From the NCBI GenBank assembly GCA_044238845.1, contig JBIICN010000005.1:1-64000 (forward strand): 64,000 bases of DNA, read 5' to 3'. This stretch comes from UBA4416 sp044238845. GTDB lineage: Bacteria; Bacteroidota; Bacteroidia; B-17B0; Aurantibacillaceae. Shown here one piece after another: positions 47,018 through 56,258 of this stretch. Each line of letters starts with the position of its first letter. The stretch's first letter is position 1. The notes beneath the pieces are model-generated. The model was not told the origin of the DNA and made no database searches. It worked only from the letters and a program-made list of their open reading frames with translations. Made by a program: the position numbers and the translations under genes.

Positions 47018-48619
47018 TTAATAGGTTTGATGTATTGCATTCACACAATTAACACCATCCATCGCTGCACTCACAATACCTCCAGCATAACCAGCACCTT
47101 CGGCACAAGGATATAAATTTTTAATTTGCACATGTTGCAAGGTGAATTTATCTCTTGGAATACGAACAGGTGTTGATGTGCGAGATTCAACCCCAACAAT
47201 AATAGCTTCGTTACTGACATAACCTCGCATTTTATTGTTGAATGCTTTAAAGCCTTGTTGCAGGGTTGTGCCAATCATTTTGCCTAACACATCGTTCATT
47301 AGCACGGATTGCGTTCCTGGTTGGTATGAGCAATCAATTAATTTTGAACTCATTTTATTATTGACAAAGTCTTGTAAATTTTGTGCGGGGGCTGTTTGTG
47401 TTTTGCCTCCCATTTGCCAAGCTTTATGTTCTATTTCTCTTTGCAATTGCAATCCTGCTAATGCACCATGTTTTTTGTAAGGTTCAAAATCTATTAATTC
47501 TAAGCCAACTACGATGCCACTATTAGCATATGGATTATTTCTTTTTGATGGACTCCAACCATTTGTGACTACTTCATCTTGAGCCGTAGCGCATGGCGCA
47601 ATAATGCCACCAGGACACATACAAAATGAATACACCCCATGGCCCTGAACCTGATGTACTAAACTATAAGACGAGGCAGGTAAATAATCGCGTTTAGCAA
47701 CTACTTCATTGTGTGTGTTACAACTATATTGAATTTTATCAATGAACTCTTGAGGATGTTCCACACGAACACCTAAAGCAAAGGGTTTGGCTTCAATAGC
47801 AATTTTCTTTTTATCCAATAACTCATAAATATCTCGTGCTGAATGACCTGTTGCTAAAATTATGTGGGAACAACGATGCTCGATTTCTTGCTTCTCGACT
47901 ACGCTCGAAGTGACAAGTTTTTCTATTATAACAGATGATATTTTATCTCCACTATAATTAATATCCACTAACCTAGAATGAAAATGAATTTCTCCACCAT
48001 GCTTAATAATGGTTTCACGCATATTAGAAATAATATTCGGTAATTTATTGGTTCCAATATGAGGATGTGCATCTACTAAAATCACATCATCAGCACCATG
48101 AAACACAAAAGTTTTTAATATATGTTCAATATCTCCGCGCTTGCTCGAACGTGTATATAACTTACCATCACTATATGTTCCTGCGCCACCTTCACCAAAA
48201 CAATAATTACTTTCTGGGTTTACAATATGCTCCTTGTTAATAGCCGCTAAATCTCTTCGTCTTTCCCTTACGTCTTTTCCTCTTTCAAATACAATTGGTT
48301 TAATGCCAATTTCTAAACACCGTAAAGCGGCATACAAACCTGCCGGACCTGCTCCAATAATAGTAATTGATTTTTGAGAACTCGACACATCGTGATACTG
48401 AATTCCTAAATCATCATCTGTTACTGGTTCATTAATCCAAACCGCTAATTTTAAATTCACTTTAATGTTTCGTGAACGCGCATCAATGCTACGTCGCAAT
48501 GGTTTAATGAAAAATGTATCCGATGATTTTAAAGATAATTGCTCAGCAACTTCTTGTTTTAATAATTGCTCGTCATAAGCAATATGGGCCGCAATGGCTA
48601 AATTCAGTTCTTTTTTCAT
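47018..48619 (-). CDS. FAD-dependent oxidoreductase, COG2509-like
   Basis: A 533-residue flavoprotein with GAGPAGLYAALRCLE near 87, VFERGKDVRERR, NYCFGEGGAGTYSDGKLYTR and YPCAEGAGYAGGI. These features match the uncharacterised FAD-dependent family COG2509. A repeat-derived segment (VTSSVVEKQEI) is inserted before HRCSHIILATG. Substrate unknown. Confidence 0.85.
   Translation of the reverse strand: MKKELNLAIAAHIAYDEQLLKQEVAEQLSLKSSDTFFIKPLRRSIDARSRNIKVNLKLAVWINEPVTDDDLGIQYHDVSSSQKSITIIGAGPAGLYAALRCLEIGIKPIVFERGKDVRERRRDLAAINKEHIVNPESNYCFGEGGAGTYSDGKLYTRSSKRGDIEHILKTFVFHGADDVILVDAHPHIGTNKLPNIISNMRETIIKHGGEIHFHSRLVDINYSGDKISSVIIEKLVTSSVVEKQEIEHRCSHIILATGHSARDIYELLDKKKIAIEAKPFALGVRVEHPQEFIDKIQYSCNTHNEVVAKRDYLPASSYSLVHQVQGHGVYSFCMCPGGIIAPCATAQDEVVTNGWSPSKRNNPYANSGIVVGLELIDFEPYKKHGALAGLQLQREIEHKAWQMGGKTQTAPAQNLQDFVNNKMSSKLIDCSYQPGTQSVLMNDVLGKMIGTTLQQGFKAFNNKMRGYVSNEAIIVGVESRTSTPVRIPRDKFTLQHVQIKNLYPCAEGAGYAGGIVSAAMDGVNCVNAIHQTY
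47891..47917. repeat. Palindromic repeat inside COG2509 gene
   Basis: CTTCTCGACTACGCTCGAAG is a near-palindrome of the TCGA family, translated in frame within the flavoprotein. Confidence 0.6.
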
Positions 48620-48679
48620 AATGCGGAAGATTTTTATTCTCCAAGTTAATGAGGTAAATGTACAAATTTTGAATAAAAG

Positions 48680-48711
48680 AAAAAAGCCCTCCTAATTACT
48701 TAGAAGGGCTT
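48680..48711 (-). terminator. Terminator after the broken T9SS gene
   Basis: On the minus strand a 12-bp stem AAGCCCTTCTAA / TTAGGAGGGCTT (one G-U), loop GTAA, followed by TTTT. Same design as the terminators at 51017, 53066 and 56205. Confidence 0.85.
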
Positions 48712-48742
48712 AAACATAATTGATAATTTAAAAGAAACCGAT

Positions 48743-50887
48743 TTATTGTTTAATGAATTTTAAAGTAGATGAGCCTTTTTCATTATCAAGTTTAATAAAA
48801 TAAACTCCGTTTGTGAAGTTATCTATTTTTAAAGTGATATCCTTTGTAGCTACTTTTTCCTTTACCACTAATTCTCCTAAAGCGTTAATAACAGTAACTA
48901 TCCTTTCGTCATCACTTGCTAGTACAATTGTTATAAAATCACGAGCTGGATTAGGATAAACTGTAAAGAATTCACTATTAGTTATTTCATCTATGCCTGT
49001 ACAATTACTAACATTTTGAGTAAATGTTGTGCTGTTAGTACATCCATAACTATTAGTCCCACTAATAGAAAAAGTGGTTGTAGAAGTTGGTGTAAATGAA
49101 AAAAATGTATTTGCGCCAATTGTTTGACCATTATTTGCAAGCGTATACGTACTTGCTCCATAAGTATAAATATTTACATTTTGTCCAGCACAAACAGTTG
49201 TAACTCCAGTAACAGCAGAAATAGATGGTTTTGGATTAATCGTGTAAATAATAGCAGATTTTGTGCTTGCTCCGCATGCACTATTATTTTGAGCATATAG
49301 TGTTGTGGTGCTAACTGCATTACTAGGAAATGTATTTGCACTAGTATACGTAGTACCAATTGATATAACAGTTCATGTACTTGTAGCATGCCAAGTAATA
49401 GTTCCTGAGCCAGAAGCTGTATACGATAAATTAGTAGGATAACATAACACAGCATTAGAAGTAACTGGTGCAGATGGCAGTGTACATAGATTGTATTTAG
49501 CTAAAAACATATCATAGGCATCCACACTTGTTAAATTATTAATAAATGTAGGTGAAGAACTAAAATTAGCTGAGCCATAATAAATACCAGCCACATAAAC
49601 ACTATTGGTTGCATCAACATTAAGAGAGCTAGTAAAATCATTGTTTGGTCCGCCAAAAGTGAAAGCATATAAATAACCTCCGCCAGAATTATACTTTGCT
49701 ATATAACAATCATAACCTCCTCTGTTTGGAAAAGTAATAGTCCCTATTCCATCGAAACTTTGATTAGCACCATTAAAATGTCCAGTCACATAAACATTTC
49801 CTGAAACGTCTAAACCTAAATCAGACACAAATACATCGGCTGTTCCAGTTAATGTTTTTTGATATAATAAAGTTCCAAAATTAGACGCATCACGTTTACA
49901 AAAATAAGCTTGATTGGTTCCTCCATAAAAGCCTGAAATATAAGCATCACTTCCATTCACTAGAATTTTTTTTCCACCATCTGCAGAGACTGTTCCAAAT
50001 GTTTGAACCCATTGATATGTGCCGCTTGGACTATATCTTGCAACAAATCCATCGCTACCTCCATTACTAATCATAGTTGCCATTAAACCCGATGGATCAA
50101 AATCAACAGCATCCGTGAATTTACCTGTTACATAACAATTTCCCGCTCCATCAACATCAACAGCTGCGCCACCATCAGCAAAGCTACCTCCAATATCATG
50201 AGCCCAAAATAAATTAAGCGATGAATTATAGCAAGCAACATAAATATCAGGTGAACTTCCATTACTTACTAAGTTAGTAGTACCTCCCGGATTAAAATTT
50301 GTAGTGCCTGTATTTTCTCCCGTAATAAAAACAGCATTGTTAAAATATTTAATACCAAAGCCATTTACATTTCCCAAAATTTGAATCGCATTTTGATATG
50401 CTCCAGATGTTGTATAATGAGCCACAAAAACTCCTTGAGCTCCTCCACTTAGAGTTGCAGAAGCTCCGCTAGGATCAAAATCAACGTTAAAACCACTAAA
50501 ATTTCCAGTAACAAAAATCGTATTACTCAGTTCATCAATGGTAATATCTCTAGCAACATCTTCAAAATTAATACCCGTACCGATTTTAAAAGCCCATACA
50601 TAATTTCCGTTTGCATCATACTTTGCAACAAATGCATCATTGCCTGATGCTCCAGGGCCTACGTTTGCCGTTAAATTTGCCGTGCCTGCACTAGGGTCAA
50701 AATCAACCGTTCCTCCAAAAGCACCCACTGCATAAGTATTTCCAGAAGCATCCGTAATAATTTTATTAACTGTTTCTGAGCTTCCTGTTGTACCAATAGA
50801 TTTTGAATAATTATGTTGAAGCGCTTGTGAATAAAGGCTTCCTAGACTTGTAGCTAACGATAATGCTAAAATGTAAATTTTTTTCAT
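48743..50887 (-). pseudogene. T9SS DFDPS-repeat protein interrupted by an in-frame TGA
   Basis: The open frame starting at 50887 stops at a TGA at 49373-49375 after 504 codons, but the same frame continues without any other stop to a TAA at 48743-48745 and encodes Ig-like repeats and a complete type A sorting domain (FTVYPNPARDFITIVL ... TNGVYFIKL ... STLKFIKQ). The residue at the TGA corresponds to Gly in a similar segment of the neighbouring gene, so a GGA to TGA change is the simplest explanation. The N-terminal part has a signal peptide and DFDPS beta-propeller repeats. Unless the codon is read through, the product would lack the sorting domain. It could also be a real strain polymorphism or a sequencing error. 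Confidence 0.8.
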
Positions 50888-50944
50888 ACTGTTTTATTTA
50901 TAGGCTGCAAATAAATACCAAAATAAAACTTGTGCCAAAACAAC

Positions 50945-50976
50945 CTTGTGAAGTGTAGATTTAAACTTGTGAAATG
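50945..50976 (-). promoter_or_regulatory. Predicted LytTR operator upstream of gene 50887
   Basis: CTTGTGAAGTG at 50945 and CTTGTGAAATG at 50966, start-to-start 21 bp. It is 57 bp before the ATG and about 28 bp upstream of the -7-like ATTTATTTG (minus strand, 50908-50917). An extra half-site CTTGTG is at 50929. Confidence 0.7.
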
Positions 50977-50977
50977 A

Positions 50978-51008
50978 GCTTCGACAACTTCGACAGGCTC
51001 AATTGCCG
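50978..51008. repeat. TTCGACAGGCTCA-family repeat, intergenic
   Basis: GCTTCGACAACTTCGACAGG continues to TTGCCGTA. Same family as in mod and the HTH gene; here it is between the operator and terminator of adjacent cassettes. Confidence 0.6.
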
Positions 51009-51016
51009 TAGCAACT

Positions 51017-51048
51017 AAAAAAGCCCCGCTAATTGCTTAGCGAGGCTT
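51017..51048 (-). terminator. Terminator after gene 51093
   Basis: Stem AAGCCTCGCTAA / TTAGCGGGGCTT (one G-U) with loop GCAA, then T run on the minus strand. A second hairpin AACAGG...CCTGTT lies between it and the stop codon. Confidence 0.85.
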
Positions 51049-51092
51049 TACTAAAACAGGCACATGAAAATAAACCTGTTGTTGTTTACTAA

Positions 51093-52907
51093 CTATTGCT
51101 TCATAAACTTCTTAATAGCTGAACTATTTTTACTTTCAATTTTTACAAAATAAATTCCGCTTGTTAAGTTACTTGTATTTAAAGTTGTGTTGCTCGACGT
51201 TACTTTTTCTGTTAACACAATTTCTCCTAATGCGTTAATGATATAAATTGTTGTGGCATCGGCAACTTCGACAAGCTCAGTTACCGCAATAGTCATAAAA
51301 TCATTAGCTGGGTTAGGATAGATTGATACTAAATTATTATTAGTTGTTTCTTCAATTCCTGTGCAAGTGCTTACATTAATAGTTACAACATCTAGATTCT
51401 GACAACCTGAAATTGTATTATTAGCAAATGCAGTATAAGTACTTGTAGTTGTTGGAGTAACAACTGCTGTATTGAAGTTATTTAAAATACCAATTTGAGT
51501 AGCTGTATTTGTAGTTGCAATACTAATTGTAGCACTTTGCCCGCTACAAATTAACGTGTTTGATACACTTAAGGTATAAAGGGGTGGAGCTAACATGTTT
51601 ACTGTTAAATAAAAATCACTAACACAACCTACCGAATTTGTTCCTATAACCGAATATGTAGTTGTAACAGTAGGGTTAACAATAGGGCCTCCATTCGTAA
51701 ATGTATAAGATGTAGTGCCTGTTGGAGTAATTGTATAGTTTTTTCCAGGACAACTACCTACATTAGTTGGCCCCATATAAAACCCATTTAAAGCAACAAC
51801 ACGCGAGCCAAAGTATTGATTGTTCACTGCAACATCTAATTTTGAATCCCCATTAAAATCACCTGAACAAACATACATTGGATCAATTCCTGCAGCTACA
51901 CTCGGATCAGAGCCTACAAAAACACCGCCACCAGTATTTCGTAAAACAAATAAATTACCACTTTGATTGTTACCCATTGCAGCAACAGCATCTATTAATC
52001 CATCACCATTAAAATCACCCATAGTAAAGCCACCATAGCCAATAAATGATGAAGGTACTGTGTAACTACCCGCAGCTGTAAAAATGCCAGAACCATTGTT
52101 TGTGTTGACAAATAAAGCTCCACCCCAACTTACTAAGTCCAAATCCGAATCATTATCAACATCTACACTTTGTACGTTATAAGCATTATAAGGCGTTGAT
52201 GTTGGAGCATTAAACCCACCAACACCATCGTTTATATAAATAAAAGAACTGGAGCCACGAACAACAACCAAATCAGATTTGGAATCTCCATTATAGTCGC
52301 CAGTTGTAACGCCGTCTACAGGAATAGCTTGCCCAATAGGTGGCTGGCTAACTTGAAAGTATTGAGTAAATACACCTGCACCATTACCTGTATACACTTT
52401 AAACCCATTTCCGAAATTGTAGTAATTAACAATTACAAAGTCCATATTTCCATCGCTATTAAAATCGCCTACTTCTATATCTTTTGGACTACCTCCAATA
52501 CCAGAAATTGTTGTTGCAGCAACAAAACTACCAGTACTTGTGCCTTGAAAATAACTACAGCTAGAACTGCTGCTATTTGAAGTTATTACATCCTTTATAC
52601 CGTCATTATTAAAGTCGGCAACCACTAACTCGTAACAATTACTTCCAGTTGCATAGTTAACAGAATTAGTGAATGTACCATTACCCAATCCCATTTCTAC
52701 ATTAAAACCTTGGTTAGTAGTACCTAAGTTTTTTGTATAAACTAAATCTTTTATCCCGTCATTATTTAAATCAATAGCTTCAATATCACTTGGTTTTAGT
52801 GAGTTTAGTGAAGCTGCTTGATAATACTTTAAGCAAATTGGGTTTTGCCCTTGCGATACGCCTGCCCATAATAAGCAAGCTGCGCCTAATGTGTAAATTT
52901 TTTTCAT
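51093..52907 (-). CDS. T9SS-secreted FG-GAP/VCBS repeat protein
   Basis: A 604-residue secreted protein. After the signal peptide (1-20), seven calcium-site-like blades DxNxDGxxD are seen (DLNNDGIKDLV, DFNNDGIKDVI, DFNSDGNMDFV, DYNGDSKSDLV, DVDNDSDLDLV, DFNGDGLIDAV, DFNGDSKLDVA), forming a beta-propeller of the FG-GAP/VCBS type. Two Ig-like segments and a type A sorting domain (SIYPNPANDFMTI ... TSGIYFVKI ... KKFMKQ) follow. The sorting domain contains a repeat-derived insertion (VTELVEVAD) absent from the paralogue at 53223. A LytTR-like operator lies upstream. Confidence 0.92.
   Translation of the reverse strand: MKKIYTLGAACLLWAGVSQGQNPICLKYYQAASLNSLKPSDIEAIDLNNDGIKDLVYTKNLGTTNQGFNVEMGLGNGTFTNSVNYATGSNCYELVVADFNNDGIKDVITSNSSSSSCSYFQGTSTGSFVAATTISGIGGSPKDIEVGDFNSDGNMDFVIVNYYNFGNGFKVYTGNGAGVFTQYFQVSQPPIGQAIPVDGVTTGDYNGDSKSDLVVVRGSSSFIYINDGVGGFNAPTSTPYNAYNVQSVDVDNDSDLDLVSWGGALFVNTNNGSGIFTAAGSYTVPSSFIGYGGFTMGDFNGDGLIDAVAAMGNNQSGNLFVLRNTGGGVFVGSDPSVAAGIDPMYVCSGDFNGDSKLDVAVNNQYFGSRVVALNGFYMGPTNVGSCPGKNYTITPTGTTSYTFTNGGPIVNPTVTTTYSVIGTNSVGCVSDFYLTVNMLAPPLYTLSVSNTLICSGQSATISIATTNTATQIGILNNFNTAVVTPTTTSTYTAFANNTISGCQNLDVVTINVSTCTGIEETTNNNLVSIYPNPANDFMTIAVTELVEVADATTIYIINALGEIVLTEKVTSSNTTLNTSNLTSGIYFVKIESKNSSAIKKFMKQ
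51264..51286. repeat. TTCGACAAGCTCAG repeat inside T9SS sorting domain
   Basis: ACTTCGACAAGCTCAG is inserted in frame in the sorting domain of gene 51093 (VTELVEV). The otherwise nearly identical paralogue (53223) lacks it. Confidence 0.8.
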
Positions 52908-52969
52908 GTATTTTATTTTTTAAATTATATTACAAATAAATGTTATTTAAAAACCCTCACCAAAACAAC

Positions 52970-53001
52970 CTTGTGAAATGTAGATTTAAACTTGTGAAAC
53001 G
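52970..53001 (-). promoter_or_regulatory. Predicted LytTR operator upstream of gene 52907
   Basis: CTTGTGAAATG at 52970 and CTTGTGAAACG at 52991, start-to-start 21 bp, 62 bp before the ATG and about 29 bp from the -7-like ATTTATTTG (52933-52941). Confidence 0.7.
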
Positions 53002-53010
53002 TTCACGAGA

Positions 53011-53057
53011 ACACCTGTCAGGTTTAGTTAGCGGTTTGCTAGAAACCTGACAGGTGT
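53011..53057. repeat. Long inverted repeat, intergenic
   Basis: Perfect 15-bp arms ACACCTGTCAGGTTT (53011-53025) and its complement (53043-53057) with a 17-nt loop. The 315-bp gap 52908-53222 holds only this element, the operator, a terminator and a second palindrome; no gene is seen. Confidence 0.8.
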
Positions 53058-53065
53058 TAAATTAT

Positions 53066-53096
53066 AAAAAGCCCCGCTAATTGCTTAACGAGGCTT
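53066..53096 (-). terminator. Terminator after gene 53223
   Basis: Same hairpin design as at 51017 (AAGCCTCGTTAA / TTAGCGGGGCTT) with loop GCAA and a T run on the minus strand. A conserved AACAGG...CCTGTT hairpin lies on its gene side. Confidence 0.85.
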
Positions 53097-53161
53097 TACC
53101 AAAACAGGTACATGAAAATAAACCTGTTGTTGTTTTTTATCATTTTGAATGAGGGACGAAT

Positions 53162-53203
53162 GAAGCAATCTTAAACTAATGATGCATTGTTTGAGATTGC
53201 TTC
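53162..53203. repeat. Inverted repeat GAAGCAATCT family
   Basis: Arms GAAGCAATCTTAAAC and GTTTGAGATTGCTTC (one mismatch). It is followed by GTGCCTCGCAATGACGAG, part of a longer intergenic repeat type. Confidence 0.65.
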
Positions 53204-53222
53204 GTGCCTCGCAATGACGAGC

Positions 53223-56009
53223 TTAATTTTTAATAAACTTCTTAATAGCTGAACTATTTTTACTTTCCACTTTTATGAAATAAATTCCGCTTGTTAAGTT
53301 ACTTGTATTTAAAGTTGTGTTGCTCGACGTTGCTTTTTCAGTTAACACTGTTTCTCCTAATGCGTTAATGATATAAATTGTTGTAGCGTCGGTAGACTCA
53401 GCTGCCAAACTAACAGTCATAAAATCATTAGCTGGGTTAGGATAGATTGATACTAAATTATTATGAGTTGCTTCTTCAATTCCTGTGCAAGTAGTAACCG
53501 ATTGTGTGTATGTAGCTGAATAGTTACAGCCATATCCGGCCTGATCTTGACCTGAAATTGTATAAGTAGTGGTAATAGTTGGCGTAATGGTAGTAGTATT
53601 ACCAAACACTGGTGCGTTTGACCAAGCCAAGTTTGCAGGTGTGCCAGCCACAGAAGCTGTTAATATAGCACTTTGACCAGAACAAATTGGATTTGCAGCT
53701 GAAGACGAAATAGTAATTGTATTTGATAAAACGTTGTAAACTATCGGGGTTTGTGTTCTTGTGCAGCCCGTTAGAGTATTAGTGTATACAAAATTTAATG
53801 TTTGAGTTGTTGCAGCAGAATACGTGTAGTTAAAAAATTGATCTTGCGCAGCCGGACTGCCGTTAACAGCAACTGTAACAGAATTTATAACAAAACCAAT
53901 ATTTGTTACTGCATTTGGGCAGTATGGTTGATTTTGTATATTTATTGAACTGTTAGGCAGTGGATTAACCGTTACGGTTACATTTTTAGTAGAAGAACAA
54001 ACACCATTACTTCCTGTAACTACGTATGTAGTATTTGTAGTTGGAGATACCACTGCCGAACCACCACCGCTGTATGTATAAGACGTTGCACCAGATGGAT
54101 TAATTGTAAAAGAAGCACCTGAACAAATAGTTCCATTGCTTGCTGTAATTGTCGGATTTGAACTAACATTAACAGTTGCGCTTACTGGTAAAGGATTTAA
54201 ACAACCTTGTGCTGATGTTCCGTTTATGGTGTACACAGTTGTTGACGTTGGATAAAGACTAGATATCCCTCCAGTAGAAGTGTACGTGGTTACTCCATTA
54301 CTAACCGTATAGGTTGCTGCACCAGAGAGAGTAAGATTCACACCAGTTCCTGTTATACAAATAGCTCCATTATTTGATAATAGTGCCGTTACTGTTGGTG
54401 TTGAATTAATAACAAAAGAGATTGGTGTTCTACCAGTACTAGTTCCACAAGCCTCTGTATTATCTGTGTAATAAGTGTAATTGCCACTTGCTAAAATAGG
54501 TGTAGTATATACACTACCTGTTGCTATTGATGTTGTACCCGTTGGAGTAGTATACCACTTTACAGTACCCGACGCCGTTACAGATAAAGTTAAAGGTGTG
54601 CCGCTACATAACGTTAAATTGGCTTGGGGTGTAATATTTACAGGTGCATTTGCTACGCATGTATTTGTGTTTACTTGTCCTGGGTTAGATAAATTACGCA
54701 AACTATCAATTTGTGTTGTTGTTAGTGCGGCATTTACAGCAAATATGTCATCCATATCTGTTGACCATTGATTTCCAAAAAATGAACTTAAAATAGAGGT
54801 AGAAGGACTTCCTAATTTTAAATTACCTGTTCCCGTTAAAACATCGCCACTTAAAGATGTGCTAGCAAACTGAACACCGTTAATATAATTTCTAATTGTA
54901 CCTGTACTTGGATTCATTACTACAGCATAGTGAAACCATGCGCCAACTGCTATATTTGAATAAGTAGTGTTTGAAAAGGGATTTGTATATTTATTGTTGT
55001 TTACAGCAACTGGCGCATTTTGAAAACCCGGGTCACCAGCATATACAATTGAAGAGTGATCATCGATACTGTACATAGAATAATTAGTACCAGCTGCGGG
55101 CTTTTTAAACCAACCGCAAAATGTAAATTTTGGAGAGGCATTAAAACCAGAAACAGTACCACAATTAATACTTGGAGAGTTGTATGCTTGATTAACATTC
55201 CCAAATCTATCAGTAGTTAGTGAACCTGCGGATAATGTGCCTGTATTATTTGCTCCTAAATCGTTTACTGTTGTTCCAGCATTAAAACTATATTTTAACC
55301 AAACAGTGGGCGCAACGGGGTTTGGTAAGTTACGCAAACTGTCAATCTGAGTAACAGATAACGACCTGTTTACCATAAATATATCATCTAGTTTCCCTTG
55401 CCATCCCTGCCCTGTAGACATAGCAGCGGGCACATTACCAATTAAAAAAGGCAAAGTGCCACCAGTTGTACCTGCTGAACCTTGACTGTATTGCACTCCA
55501 TTAATATAAGTTTTCATACTATTGGTCGTGGTATTAATAACCAATGCAAAATGAAACCAAGTGCCAGTTGCTATACTTGTGTAATTAGTTGCATTAGTTG
55601 GGGCGCCAGTAAATTGAGTGCCACTATAACCATATAATTGAGTAGCATCATTATACGTTCTAGCTCTGATACTACCTGCGGCATCTGGCTTACAAAACAT
55701 TTCTCTTATAACCGTGTTAGCTGGTTTCTGATACCAACCGGTAATGGTTAAATTTGCTGTATTATTCATGATGGTAATGTTACCGCAATCAATTTTAGAT
55801 GTACCTGTAGTGCCAAAATCATAAGCTTTATTAGCATTTCCAAACCTATCGGTAGTTAAAACCGCTCCAGTTACAGTTCCATTATTTACGGCCGCAACAT
55901 CATTATTTGCGTTACCAGAATTAAACGTGTATTTATGCCACGTTTGGCCGCTTGCAAAGCCACATCCTAAAAATATGGCTACGCCTAAAGAGTAAATTTT
56001 TGTTTTCAT
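53223..56009 (-). CDS. T9SS-secreted protein with two LamG-like domains and Ig-like repeats
   Basis: A 928-residue secreted protein. Signal peptide 1-21; two LamG/jelly-roll domains (about 22-235 and 238-450), each with WYQKP/WFKKP, W.HFALV/W.HYAVV, and LDDIF.VN; then Ig-like repeats (about 455-830) and a type A sorting domain (SIYPNPANDFMTV ... TSGIYFIKVESKNSSAIKKFIKN). The last 80 residues and the 3' flank are nearly identical to gene 51093. A LytTR-like operator lies upstream. Likely surface-exposed glycan-binding or adhesive protein. Confidence 0.92.
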   Translation of the reverse strand: MKTKIYSLGVAIFLGCGFASGQTWHKYTFNSGNANNDVAAVNNGTVTGAVLTTDRFGNANKAYDFGTTGTSKIDCGNITIMNNTANLTITGWYQKPANTVIREMFCKPDAAGSIRARTYNDATQLYGYSGTQFTGAPTNATNYTSIATGTWFHFALVINTTTNSMKTYINGVQYSQGSAGTTGGTLPFLIGNVPAAMSTGQGWQGKLDDIFMVNRSLSVTQIDSLRNLPNPVAPTVWLKYSFNAGTTVNDLGANNTGTLSAGSLTTDRFGNVNQAYNSPSINCGTVSGFNASPKFTFCGWFKKPAAGTNYSMYSIDDHSSIVYAGDPGFQNAPVAVNNNKYTNPFSNTTYSNIAVGAWFHYAVVMNPSTGTIRNYINGVQFASTSLSGDVLTGTGNLKLGSPSTSILSSFFGNQWSTDMDDIFAVNAALTTTQIDSLRNLSNPGQVNTNTCVANAPVNITPQANLTLCSGTPLTLSVTASGTVKWYTTPTGTTSIATGSVYTTPILASGNYTYYTDNTEACGTSTGRTPISFVINSTPTVTALLSNNGAICITGTGVNLTLSGAATYTVSNGVTTYTSTGGISSLYPTSTTVYTINGTSAQGCLNPLPVSATVNVSSNPTITASNGTICSGASFTINPSGATSYTYSGGGSAVVSPTTNTTYVVTGSNGVCSSTKNVTVTVNPLPNSSINIQNQPYCPNAVTNIGFVINSVTVAVNGSPAAQDQFFNYTYSAATTQTLNFVYTNTLTGCTRTQTPIVYNVLSNTITISSSAANPICSGQSAILTASVAGTPANLAWSNAPVFGNTTTITPTITTTYTISGQDQAGYGCNYSATYTQSVTTCTGIEEATHNNLVSIYPNPANDFMTVSLAAESTDATTIYIINALGETVLTEKATSSNTTLNTSNLTSGIYFIKVESKNSSAIKKFIKN

Positions 56010-56071
56010 GTTTTATGTTTTTATAATTATGAAACAAATAAATACCAATAAAAAATGTTTGCCAAAACAAC

Positions 56072-56103
56072 CTTGTGAAATGTAGATTTAAACTTGTGAA
56101 ATG
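56072..56103 (-). promoter_or_regulatory. Predicted LytTR operator upstream of gene 56009
   Basis: Perfect direct repeat CTTGTGAAATG at 56072 and 56093, start-to-start 21 bp, 62 bp before the ATG and about 28 bp from -7-like ATTTATTTG (56035-56044). Confidence 0.72.
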
Positions 56104-56105
56104 TA

Positions 56106-56127
56106 ACTTCGACTCCGCTCAGTTACC
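56106..56127. repeat. TTCGACTCCGCTCAG repeat, intergenic
   Basis: ACTTCGACTCCGCTCAGTTA, related to the TTCGACAGGCTCA family, immediately after the operator. Confidence 0.55.
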
Positions 56128-56204
56128 AAAAGGGACGGAAGAGTCCAGATAGTTATCGGGATAAGGAACAAAAGGGGCTAAATAGATAAAAACGCAATTT
56201 AAAA

Positions 56205-56236
56205 TAAAAAAGCCCCACTAATTGCTTAGCGGGGCT
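56205..56236 (-). terminator. Terminator after gene 56259
   Basis: Stem AGCCCCGCTAA / TTAGTGGGGCT, loop GCAA, then T run on the minus strand. Fourth copy of the terminator shared by this cluster. Confidence 0.82.
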
Positions 56237-56258
56237 ATTAATATACTATGTATTAATA

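Noticed and set aside
49373..49375. Reassignment of TGA to an amino acid in this organism
   Set aside because: The RAYT gene ends in TGA and no other gene in the window contains internal TGA codons, so standard code 11 is used.
49174..49455. Possible frameshift joining two frames in the T9SS gene
   Set aside because: The sorting domain is in the same frame as the upstream part; only the TGA at 49373 separates them, so it is a nonsense codon and not a frameshift.
53011..53057. Perfect inverted repeat as attachment site or IS end
   Set aside because: No integrase or transposase nearby and no target duplication seen; it fits an intergenic palindrome or RNA hairpin.
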